This document shows, in pieces, positions 11,946-23,500 of a stretch of DNA of 64,000 nucleotides. The notes below the pieces were generated by a model. The model was given only the letters and a program-made list of their open reading frames with translations. It was not told the DNA's origin and did not search any database. Position numbers and translations under genes: made by a program. Every line of letters starts with the position of its first letter. Position 1 is the first letter of the stretch. This DNA comes from Rhynchonema sp. JSB1_4 (taxonomy: Eukaryota; Nematoda; Chromadorea; Monhysterida; Xyalidae): NCBI GenBank assembly GCA_030248065.1, contig JASAMV010004514.1, positions 1-64,000 of the forward strand. Direction: 5' to 3'.

Positions 11946-14900
11946 ATGGGCAAGTGGGCAGCCGTCAAGACAATGTTGGTGGATTTCAGCGGTTGGACAT
12001 CCGCTCACGGCGTTCCGCATATTGGCAGCGCACAGGTGTGTGGATATACTGGAGTTACTAGCTCTGAATGTCAGCAATAATTAGTCTAAATAATTAGTCT
12101 TGGCGATGATCGGCTCATTATTGTCGTTACTGAATACAAAAGCAGCTTTCAGGCGTGATTAAGTTGTTATAGTCATTAGGCATGACGTCACATGTTCTAA
12201 TCAGCGTCTAGGCACAGATTCAGAAAGGTCTTCCTCATTATTGATGTCTGCATCATGTATATGTACATATGCTGCAGTCCTGACATTAATGAAAGCGCTC
12301 AAAAAGACACACAACAACGATGAATGCAAAACGTTGCGCAGGGATCGGCGCTTCGTTGGTTCTGGACCGTTGTGACCGTCATCTCATTGGGCATGTTCTG
12401 TTGGCAGATGCAGTCGCTGGTCGTGAAATTCCTCAACTACTCATCAAGTGTGCAGAGAAGGGTGAGCGCTCTGTTGATTGGCTGCAATAAAAATAGCGGC
12501 AAGTTTAAAAATAGAACATGCCACGTATGAATAATACTTGTTTTAATTAATTTTCGCGAAAATGTTTTTTGCGCTCCCAGACGCCACACCGCCGCGGTAA
12601 CAATCCTTGTTTTCAGCTGGAGTTCAAGAATAGAGTGTTCCCCAGCGTCACTGTCTGCAATCTAAACCCGGTCATGGTAAGTGCGTGAGTGTGGAACTCA
12701 GGTACTGTGCATTCAGCCCGGGGACATCGTCGCGGGTTCTGACTTGGTCGCGCGTATTTTCAACCAGCTTGGGTTTAGGCTAAGGCTTAGCCCTACGCTT
12801 CGGCTTCGGCTTCCAGCTTTCCCCAACAGCTGGATATGTTGTGATTCATATAACGCGCAACCATGTGATAAAGAGCGACGATGTCACACAACCGGGTATT
12901 CACTTCGCTGTTTCACGTTCTTTTGTGCTTGCGCGTGCCTGCGATGCGCGAAATGAAAACTTGACACTTAACTTGACTGGACATCAAGTAGGTATTGTTA
13001 GTCCTGTCAGGGTCACTCTGGCTCAGTAGTTAATCCTCAGATGGAGCCCTGAATCCCGAAACAATTTGCTTTATGCTTCCGGGTACACGGCAGAAGCAGA
13101 GAAAAAGCTGGGCAATGCTCCAGAAAAAGTTACATGCTTATAGTCTACGCTACTCACAGTGACACTCTTTATAGTGGAACCCTTCATTCTGATCATACAG
13201 TGTATTTTTCCACCACTATTTTGCTTCCCACTGCCGTTGACACCGTAATAAGCACTGGATCTTTGAAAGTGACAAATAGCTGATGTTTATTTTGGTCGAA
13301 AAAGAGAGTACACGGGGCAGTATATGGATTTTTTGTGGGTAGAAATTATCATTGGAGATGAGAGGGAACCATTCTTGCTCATATTCGCAGGACATCAACG
13401 CTGCAACAACGGACGGCAACACGACAACAGAAATTGGAGAAGACGTTCATTTGCTCGTGAGAGACTTGCTTCAGAAATGCATTCTACGCTTATTTCGCTG
13501 TTTTTTTTAATTACAGGCCGATAAATTTGTTAACGCTCTGAACGCTTCATATGGTGGCACGGCAGATTCGGATCTGGCATCATTCGGCTTCTCAACGTCG
13601 TCCACCGAAACTGAAAACACTGACACGGCTTCCAAGGAGCTGCTGGTCAGTGAAAGCTATACAACTAAGATTTTTCCTAAATCCGAATTGTGTTTATTCT
13701 CTTCTCTCTCGTTTCTGCAACTGAAATTGCACAAGTGCTCATAATTTCAGTTCATGGCAGCCGAAACGCATACGTCGCTTGAGGAGATGCTCTACACAAA
13801 AGAGGAGCTGGTCATGAACTGCGGGTACAACACCAAGCCCTGCGAAGATGAGTACGTAATACATTTGAGCTAAAACAGTGTTCTTTCTAGCCTCTACGTC
13901 CCTTTATTCCGATATTTCAGAGACTTCATCACAAAATACCGTGCTGACTACGGCAACTGCCTGACGTTCAATCCTGAGGGCAAGTACACGAGTACAAGAG
14001 CCGGCCCATTGTACGGTAAGTGAGGAGTTTTGTTCATGGAACTGTAACTTGATTGAGAGATACAGTATATTTTCATTGCAATTTCCTCAACCCGGCCAGG
14101 TCTGCGTCTGCTCCTTCGCACCCATCAACCGTTCTATCAACCATTCACCAAAGCGGCCGGCGTCAGAGTGGTCATCCACGAGAACACCAGTGCGCCATTC
14201 GAGAAGGCATTCGGCTACAACGCTGCGCCTGGATTTGCGACCTCGTTCGGAATTAAATATGTTCGTGCTTTAAACAGCGATCAGAACCGACTTTTGTCAT
14301 TAGCTTTTTTCGCAGTCACGCGTCTTTTTGATTTTTTTACCTGGTCACAACATTAACATGCGTTTTTTCGCACCTGCTTGTTTGTGCATTTCTTTCGCAC
14401 TCTGCAAGAACCGATTGGGACTGTTTTCACTTATTCAACCAATTTTGTGCAAACCAAAATGGATGGAATGTTTCGCTTCAATTTCGGGCCCTTTCATGTC
14501 AAGCTGCAGAAGTTCAAATTCGTGCTTCCACTTGCGAAACCAAACGTGGTAATCGCTGCGGGCCAGTCAAATCTTGCCCACGAACGTGACTTTTGAATCA
14601 AGAATGATTCGAGATTCATGCCCAAATTTCGATCCGAACGAGTTGTTAGCTGAGCGTTGACCACATTTCAGATTCAAACGATCAATTTGCCCAAACCACA
14701 TGGCAACTGTATCGAAGCGCCGAGCGGCAGTTACAACTACGACGGCGATTACATCCCTGAAGGTCTTGTGAACTCACCGTTTGCATTCTAGGAATTCTTT
14801 AGCGACAGCCATTCACACGCCCAGGTTGTTACCGCAGCTGCCTAAACGATCAGATCGTGTCGCAGTGTGGCTGCTACGACCCGCGATTGACGGAGATCGA

Positions 14901-16931
14901 AATGTCGGGAACGAGCTGCGGCGCCGGAACGACGGACTCGATCGTACAGAAACGTCCGTTCTGTGTTTCAACAATGTTTCAACCAGTGGAAAGATTTTAT
15001 GTTTCAGTCTGTTTCTCGTTAAAGGTGCTGGTTAACAACCCTTCGACCGCGCTTGATCTTGGGGGGTAGTATATTTTAACAAAGTTTGGACATCGTGTTA
15101 CTCGACCCTAATCTGGCGACCCAATTGGTTGCTTCCTGATGTTTCACGGCCACGTTGAAGTTTGCCCCTGGTGAAAAAGACCGAAAAAATTTGAACTGCT
15201 GCTGTGACATGAATAGGCTGTTTCAAAGTTTGATACTGGAGTGACAGCAACCTCCAACATTGTGGCGAAAACCGCAATGCACAATAGCTATTGAAACGTC
15301 CGCATTGTTGAATAAAAAAATAAAAGGTTTCAGAAACCTGGCCATTTTTTGTTAGGATTTTCTACTCGTATAATTTTAAGCATCTGTGGTGAATGAAATA
15401 AGTTGTCAATTACAAATAGAAATCCTCTAATTATCAAGTTTTTTGTTTGTGCTCCCCAGTTTTCAAAACCCTACACAGCTCACACAATGTTTACCACAAC
15501 ATGCGCAAGGCAGCCATTCCACAGCGCACACACAACGACAACACACAGTCGGCACAGCGACAACACAGCAATGTTTCAGCTGGCAAGCTTTGTAGTTGTG
15601 TGTGCGCTGTGGAATGGCTGCCTTGCGCATGTTGTGGTAAACATTGTGTGAGCTGTGTAGGGTTTTGAAAACTGGGGAGCACAAACAAACAACTTGATAA
15701 TTAGAGGATTTTTATTTGTAATTGACAACTTATTTCATTCACCACAGATGCTTAAAATTATACGAGTAGAAAATCCTAACAGAAAGTGGCCAGGTTTCTG
15801 AAACCTTTTATTTTTTTATTCAACAATGCGGACGTTTCAATGGCTATTGTGCATTGCGGTTTTCGGCACACTGTTGGAGGTTGCTGTCACTCTGGTGTCA
15901 AACTTTGAAACAGCCTATTCGTGTCACAGCAGCGTTTCAAATTTTTTCGATTTTTTTCACCAGGGGCAAATTTCAACGTGGCCGTGAAACATCAGGAAGC
16001 AACCAATCGGCTCGCCAGATTAGAGTCGAGTAACACGATGTCCAAACTTTGTTTATATATACTACCCCCAAGATCAAGCGCGGTCGAAGGGTTGTTGACC
16101 AGCACCTTTAAACATTCACAAATAATATATGTTGCGCGTTTCAGTGCTGTGCATCGAGGGAGTTAAGAAGGATTTTAATGTGATCGATAGCTGCTCACAG
16201 TGTTATCCAAATTGCAAGTAAGTGCGGAAAAGTTATGAAATTTTCTTCGCTTTTCCTGAAGCTTCGCTTTTATGACAACCATCTACATTTCTAGCGAAAA
16301 CGCCAACATGGTAACGATTTCCACAGCAGCTTGGCCGTCACAGGTCTACAAGGTTAAAGCGCACTATTCGCCTTAGTCTATGAATTCACAAAAATAAACT
16401 CAATTCATTAATAAAGCCGCCTTCGTGCAACAACTACGATCTAACGATCAAATACTGGAAGAACATTCGCGATTGCCGAGAATGGTATCAAAAGAACACG
16501 CTCCTGTTGGAGGTCTACTACGAACGCATGAACTACGAAGTGTTGGAACAAATGAAAGACTACAAGGCAAACTTACTTTTTCATTGCATTCAGCACCTAA
16601 CGCGAAATATGGGTATCTGTTTCTGATCACAGGAGATCAATCTGATTTCGGACACCGGCGGCCAGCTTGGCCTATGGTTGGGCGTGTCGTTCATCACTGT
16701 GGTCGAGTTCACGTCAATGGGAATGATTGTTGGCGCGTACATTTGTTGTGGCAAGGCAAAGGAAGGAGATGAGGAGGAGGAGGACAGCGACAGTGAACAG
16801 GAAGAGGAGGTACTGTGTGCTGTTGTTTGGTGGGTTACGGTAGTCGGGGTTACGGTACTTACGTGTACAAACTTTAACGTTTCTCATCGCAGGGCGGCGG
16901 AGAAGAAGCGCCAGCGGCGGAATCAGATTGA
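11946..16931 (+). CDS. DEG/ENaC (degenerin / amiloride-sensitive) sodium channel subunit
   Basis: Subunit of a trimeric plasma-membrane cation channel; family members act in touch, acid or peptide sensing. Exons: 11946-12035, 12342-12461, 12617-12676, 13391-13456, 13517-13645, 13751-13851, 13921-14015, 14100-14260, 14672-14762, 14825-14962, 16145-16217, 16295-16352, 16417-16566, 16633-16809, 16893-16931. All phases agree, giving 515 aa. Family marks seen: gating His-Gly at 21-22 in TSAHG; TM1 about 33-58; FPSVTVCN at 78-85; a Cys-rich extracellular domain with LPKPHGNC and CGCY; then TGGQLGLWLGVS leading into TM2, with the G-V-S selectivity filter at 461-463. The C-terminal tail is strongly acidic. 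Intron 13 uses a GC donor (16567). Intron 10 holds a 1.09 kb fold-back element, and its weak GTGTTT donor makes that junction the least certain. The gene converges on rGC-A, 648 bp away. The family assignment is firm; the ligand is unknown. Confidence 0.93.
12773..12830. repeat. Short degenerate TTAGGC/GCTTCG tract in DEG/ENaC intron 3
   Basis: The tract contains TTTAGGCTAAGGCTTAG followed by CTTCGGCTTCGGCTTCC. The first part resembles the TTAGGC hexamer found more clearly at 29396-29432 and 44347-44433. It is too short to be more than suggestive. Confidence 0.35.
15023..16107. mobile_element. TTAA-flanked fold-back element (518-bp arms) in DEG/ENaC intron 10
   Basis: Arms at about 15019-15536 and 15593-16111 are nearly perfect reverse complements around a spacer of about 56 bp. 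The outer borders are TTAA (15019-15022 and 16108-16111) and the terminus is AGGTGCTGGTT. Three other elements in the window share TTAA borders and AGG-type ends. TTAA duplications are typical of piggyBac-like transposition, but the ends are not canonical for that group. The open frames inside are mirror images produced by the palindrome, not genes. The element lies in sense-strand intron sequence and would be transcribed as a long hairpin. Confidence 0.8.
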
Positions 16932-17579
16932 AGCAACAGACGGTAGCGATTGTAAGACACCCCATGAATTATTGAAGAACCTGGAATCTTTATAAACTTC
17001 TCCACAACTCTTTATATTTGGTCACAGATCTATTTTTCCACAGATCTTCAAATTTCTAGCTCTGAAACGTTGTTTTGGCCAACTTCATCGAAAAATGCTC
17101 ACAAACCATAAAGACTACTGCATTCCCCACAAATATTTTATGTTTGGAAGCTGTGACATCAGTGACAACAGCGTAAAAATCACCAAACAGTTCGTCGTAA
17201 AAATAAGCTGTCCGCAGCCCAGCAAATATTGCGTAATGAGAGCACGTGGCAAATAAAGGTGAAACACACTGTAGTAATCCATGCAAGCAATGCTTGTCAA
17301 ATAAATGCGTCACCCACGTCGTCAGATCCTTGAACCATACATGCGGAGATTATGCTCTCGCGTGAATGGCTAAAAACCACAGTATAAATATAACTATACA
17401 AAATATCAGGCTGAACATTTTTAATTAATATAACCATGAACATACCGTTTTTGAATCAAAACTACTGTCGTGCAGCAAGCAACAAAATCACATAACAACA
17501 TGATTACCCAAAATATAACATTTATGACTGCACCCTGCCAATTTCTTCTGTCATTGGCTCAGTCAATAAAAACTATGTT
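16932..17579. other. Convergent intergenic region
   Basis: This separates the DEG/ENaC stop codon (+) from the rGC-A stop codon (-). AATAAA on the plus strand at about 17253 and ATTAAA on the minus strand at about 17419-17424 are possible polyadenylation signals, but neither is at a typical distance from its stop codon and both may be chance. No other feature is seen. Confidence 0.5.
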
Positions 17580-20500
17580 TCAATCTGACACAACGCTGAT
17601 GCGTTTTGCTTCGTAATCTTCATTCGAATACGATCGATTATTGGCCCCTCCCAACAACCAGTACGTTACCATGCTGCCTTTGCCCTAAAAAATCAAGGTG
17701 AATATGACTGTTGCAAACCGCTTAATCCAAATCCTTTGCCGATCTTTACAGTCCTTCACCTTTATCATAGTTTCACCGCGCACCTCCGTGTTGTACCCTC
17801 CAATACGACGGAGTAACATTCGGGTATCCTCGGTGATCTGAATCTTGTCAGCTGCAATGATATTAAGCATCAAATTTTGGTCACAGGTAAATAGCTAAAA
17901 ATTTAGCTTACGCAGTCCTTGACTCTCCATCCGCGACGCAGTGTTGACCGTATCACCAAACATGCAATAACGGGGCATCGCCAGGCCGACCACTCCCGCC
18001 ACAACCGGACCTGTAAATATACAAAGTGATGATATCTTGCTGATTTCGGGACTCTACTTATCATTCTTATCGAAGACTGGTGGTGTTGGTAACCTGTGTG
18101 CGCGCCGATACGTAGACGAATTTTTTCATCTGGGAGGTGTGAAACCGACATAGTGGAAACACTATCCTGCAATTGATCTCCACAGTGAAAATAAAAATTT
18201 TTTGAGCATGCAACAACTGGATGTTTTGTGGTACTGATGAAAGGTACCATCAGTTTGAGCGACAGGTCAGCGACTGCTCGTGCGTGTTTATTGCCATTAC
18301 GGTTGGGTATTCCAGACACACAAAGGTAGCCATCGCCAATCGTTTCTACCTGAACAAGCGAGGATTATTGTTTGGGTCAGATCAAGCGTTTGATGTCGAC
18401 AAGAAATTTATGGGCAACAGATGGAGCAAAAAACTTGAACAAAGGCGCTAGAACAACTTGTGTGTTCTCAGAAAAAATCGTGACACTGTGTGATCGCCAT
18501 ATTCTACCTTGTAAATGTCGAACATTTCAATGAGCGCGTCGAATCGCGTGTACAAGCTGTTCAACAATTCGACCACTTGCAACGGAGTACACTTGGAAGC
18601 CAGTACCGTAAATTGTACTACGTCCGAAAACATTACCGTTGCTGCATCGAACAGTTCCGGCTCAATTTTCTCCCCTGTTTTCATTTTCTCTGCGACCGCC
18701 CTGTGAAGTCAAAGTGAAGGCTCGATCAAAGTGAAGGCTCGCTCAGTCAATCAGTTAACAATCAACTGACAACATAACTGACCAAAGAAAATGTGCTAAG
18801 CTTGGTGCTCTTGCAACACAGTGAAATTATTAAGCTGAAAAGCTAACGCGGGAAGCAGACGATAAAGCAAGGTATCTGTCTTCTTCTTCTCGTTGTTCAA
18901 CTCTTTCGTCTTCTTCTCCAGTTCCTTTGCCTTGCGTTCCACCATGCGCAGAACGTGATCAACTAGCGCTGGGCTTCTGAAACCAAGTCGTGTTATCTCT
19001 TGCATATCCCTCGCAACTTTAATCCACTTACTCTCCAGCCTCCAACATCATGTCAAGCTGACTGCGCACCACCGCCATTCCGGGACGTGCCTCTTCTTCG
19101 AACGACCAACAGTTTTGCATCAAGTCCACAAACGACCGGGGCACCTTGATAATTCAAGCTTTTACTGAGATTTCGTAATTGCTTCAAAGTTCCTGTTACA
19201 CAAGTTTTACCTCTTTGAACAGCTCCGGGTTGATTTGGGGTCGGTAGATGTTGGACTCGTTCTGGCGCACGCGGTACAGAATTTCTGGAATAAAGTACAG
19301 TGCACACCACACCGAGATCTTGGGAGTAAGAAACGTGTAGCCGTACCTTCAACCGATGCATTGTTTTGCGAATAGGCTTGTTCGCGCGCGATAACCTCCG
19401 ACATTATGATACCCAAGCTATAGATGTCGGATTTAATGTTCCTGTGTTGCAGAATTTAATTAAAGTCTCAGAAACAGTATTTGGGTTTAGGTACATCGTG
19501 TCCACACCTTGGTCGATGCTCATCCCGCAACAGTTCGGGTGGGGTCCACAGCAGCACTAAACAGAAGAGGAATGTTTGTTAATTGTAAATACACGCAAAA
19601 ATAAATGGAAGGTTTGGCTTTGAAGTCTGGCAAATGCTTCAACGCATATACATTCAGGCGGTGCTTGCTCTTTGATGCGGATCTCGTGCAGTCCGTAGTC
19701 GCTGATACGCAACATCCATCTAGCGTCGATCAGACAACAGTGCGATAGGAGATGGCCGTGGCATTTTAGGGGTGATTCGGCCAAAAAACACATTCCCTGT
19801 CAGTTGTTCAGACACATTAAGCAGTAGCAATTAGCAATAAGCATGTTTTCGTAATTCAGGTGATCAATCGTTCGAAATTAACCTCAACCAGATCATGGAC
19901 CAGAGAATACTTGAACATCCAGTCAATCGTCAGCTTCGGATCTGTCAGAACACTAAAAAACAGACAATGAAGCAAACATGGAAGCAATTTTATCTAGAAG
20001 ATTCTGTCATATAGTTAAATGTCAACGAACCTCAGCAGACACCCCTTGCTGCCATTGGTGAACACAATTTGAAGATTTGTACCCGACACGGACATGCCAA
20101 CAAACGGATTGATGTTGTTGTGGATTAAATGACGCATCTGTCAAGGCGAAGCACAAAGTGAATCGCTGTTCAAAAATAGCGCCGGAAGCATGGCTTATGT
20201 TGCCAGTTTGCTGCACGATGTGCAGTTTACTAGCCACCTGCCTGCTGCAATTCGGATTCGTCCCTCGAGTCCAACACGTGCAATCGATCTAACTTGTGCA
20301 CCAACACCGGTTGACCGTGATAGAGGTGTGGTTCGTGGTGACCTGGAGTTGTGTTGAAAATAAAATGCTGGTTAGGGCGAACTTAGGTTGAACACGGAAA
20401 CCGGAACACGGAAATAATTTACATACAAACCAGTTTCGTGGACTTCCGTGCACGGAAATATTTCCGTGGCACGGAAATATTTCCGGTTTCCGTGTTCCGT

Positions 20501-23500
20501 GTTTTTTTATTTTTATGGAACACGGAAATATTTCCGTGTGAATAGTTGTTGCTGTTTGCGTCAACGCGCGGGCTTTTGACGTCAGCACGCTGGCTTTTGT
20601 CATCATCACTGCAAAAGCATCGTTTGCGTGCCTGAATCATTGCCGTGTTCCGTGGCACGGAAATATTTCCGTGTTCCGTGATTCTCCAAAATATTCACGG
20701 AACTCGGAACACGGAAATATTTCCGTGTTCCGGTTTCCGTGTTCAACCTAAGTCCGCAATTAATAATGCATCGCCGAGGCTGGTATGCAATTCGAGTCTT
20801 GGAACACGATCACAAAGTTTAAACAGAGACGTACTGACGTATGTACACGTCTAAATACAGGTGAACCAAAACCTGAACTAGCCAATAGTCAGTCCGTCAC
20901 AATAACATCTTACCCGGATGTCCACTGAACGTCAATTCGGTCACACCACTGCCGCTTGCCAGGGACCTGACAATACTCTGTGTGTCTGTGTTGCCCGATA
21001 TTGAATCCCCGTCTCCAGCAGTACTATTGCTCGCGCGGCTGTTTGCCTTTTCCTGAAACAGTTTCCGCTAGTGGTGCTTGCTTCTTGCTGCAGGCATTTT
21101 TCGCACTTCATTCAGGCTGGTCTCCCAATGTAACTACCGTACTTCCTCTAATTGGAGCCCCTCTCAAATAGAAGCCCACTAGTGGGCAAACTTCCCCTGG
21201 TCTGGCAAACCTCGAAAAAATACAAGCTCCCTCCAAATAATAGCCCCCAATGGCGCGTACAAGTGCTCACAGTCAGTTATGCTCATTTATAAGCACTTCT
21301 GTGCTATTGTTTGTGTACCAAATAACTTTTATGCTGTGAAAACTTCAGGCTTATTTCATTTCCCATGTGCTGGATTGTGCTTTTAAATTTAGTATTTTTA
21401 TCATGAGGTGCAGAGTTCACTTGAGCCAGAATGCCGCAGAAAAGAAAAAGATAGAAGCCCACTCACAGCAGAAGCCACCTTCTAATCCCAGAGATTGGCT
21501 GAAAAGATGTACAGGGCATCTAGTGGAGGAAGTACGTTATAACTGGCGATGGTTTGCTGCCAATACCATGCCGTGTCTGCTGACAAATAAATAGGCCTAA
21601 CATCGTAAGCCCGCGGACTTGTGGTCAACCTGTGTACACACGAAGTTCTTGATTACTAATTTATCTGTGTCTTGTCTTCGTTTTTTTGGTGGTGGCGGCG
21701 GTTTGCGCTTTATTCCCGTTCAATACGATCACAGACTCGAGAAAAACATGAGAAGAACCTGAATCCCCACAATTTTCCTCGTTCATTCAGCTTCACTTTT
21801 GGCACTCACCCCAGCCTTTTATGTCGGTCTTCAATCTCTCACGTAGCACCAAACAATCTCTAACACACTGATTGAGTTCACTATAACATCGCAGACAAGA
21901 AGAACGACAAAAGGCCAGACAATCCAAAGAGTAATCCACCTAACCCGCATGGTTTTCGTTAGCGATGTTTTGTCGCTTGTTCCTTTTGAGTTCCCCTGAA
22001 AATTGAACAAATGAACACCAGGGAATGTGACCAGTCCAGACATAGTTCTAAACCGACAGGTCAGTGAACTAAAAGTCAAATTCTCAATTAAATTTAGAAC
22101 AACTGGCTCGTGATTATCTTTCTGAACAAATCTACTAACCGCTCGTATCAAATCAGCAGGATTAATCAGCCAAAGTTCGCGCAAACGTTTACGTTGATTT
22201 TGGATGTTCCTGACGAAGCGTAGCAGCAATGAAGTATTTTTCGTTCATGCACTCTTGAAAAATAGACAAAATACGCTCGAACCGGTATGTCAACCCGCCT
22301 GAAAGCCCCGCGATTAGGATTAGTCCGAGAATACCCAACACGATGATGGTGATAATTATCTGGCTGGAGTCTTTATCTGAAAAATTGCAATGTATAAACG
22401 TTGTTGAAATTTACGGAACAGTTTTTGCTTAACGGTCGGAACACTTATATCCAAACAGTAACTTGGCCGTAGCTAAACGGTTATCACAAATCATGGGTCA
22501 TTTATTCCGAAAGAAACGTTTCATGGAAAATTGCTTGAACTAAGCAGAAACCACGTTTTCCGAGAGAAGCCAATCCGTGCCTACCATGCATGCACAATTC
22601 TCCTTTGAAGCCGCACGGAGGAGTGGCAGGTGGTTTGACCCCTCCATAGTTCTGCCAAGCTACTTCCACGGGCAGTGTTCGGTTCAGTTCCTGCGCCAAG
22701 GGAGTTGTAACCAGTACAAAAAGATTTAAAACAATAAAAATGTTTTTGCTAGACATAAAAAGCACGGATTCGACAAATTGATTTTGTGTGAATACATTTC
22801 CTTTGTTGTACATGTGCAGCAGAGCGGTGGTGGTTATCGGATCACCAATTTTGGGCGATACGTGTCTTTTGAGTACTAGTGTTGGCGTTCGACTTTCCGC
22901 TGAGTCCATTGCGACCACGCCAGAAACGCCTGTGATTTTTAATAGTCAGGTGCTGAACTTTCCGTCCTGTAGGCAGCATTGTTTCCAGTGCAACTGTTTC
23001 CAACTATACGCTAACCTTTGAACGGCGTCACTTTGTGGATGTTCCCAATGATGGTGAGGCCTTCACGTTTCAGTTTCCAAGGATCGGCGTTCGGTTGATC
23101 ACCAAGCGTCCAATTCAATGTTAGTGCGTACAAGTACATTGCGTCGTGCAGATACGGGGAAAATGTTGAACCCTGCACTCAGGTTTCTGAACTTTCATCG
23201 CAAACATTTTCATTCAGCCGTAAACGCATTGCCCAAACGTACATAGTACCCGAGTCCGTAGCTTTCGTTGTTGAAGAACGGCCATTCGTGGGTTACGGTG
23301 GGCACGAGCTGCTTGAATTTGTGCACTTCATCGTCTTCCATGTCACGATGCACGTGCACCTGCACGGGATGGAGCAAGCTTTCTACACTTTGAGCGGTCA
23401 CGTTTGACGTCACGTTTCATCTACCTGAACTTACAATCAACGCCCGTTTCAGTCCCACGAATGCCCAATAGTCATCGTCGAGCGTTGCCGTTGGATCACC

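Noticed and set aside
15403..15688. Overlapping frames on both strands with nearly the same protein sequence
   Set aside because: They are mirror images generated by the near-perfect palindrome of the fold-back element.
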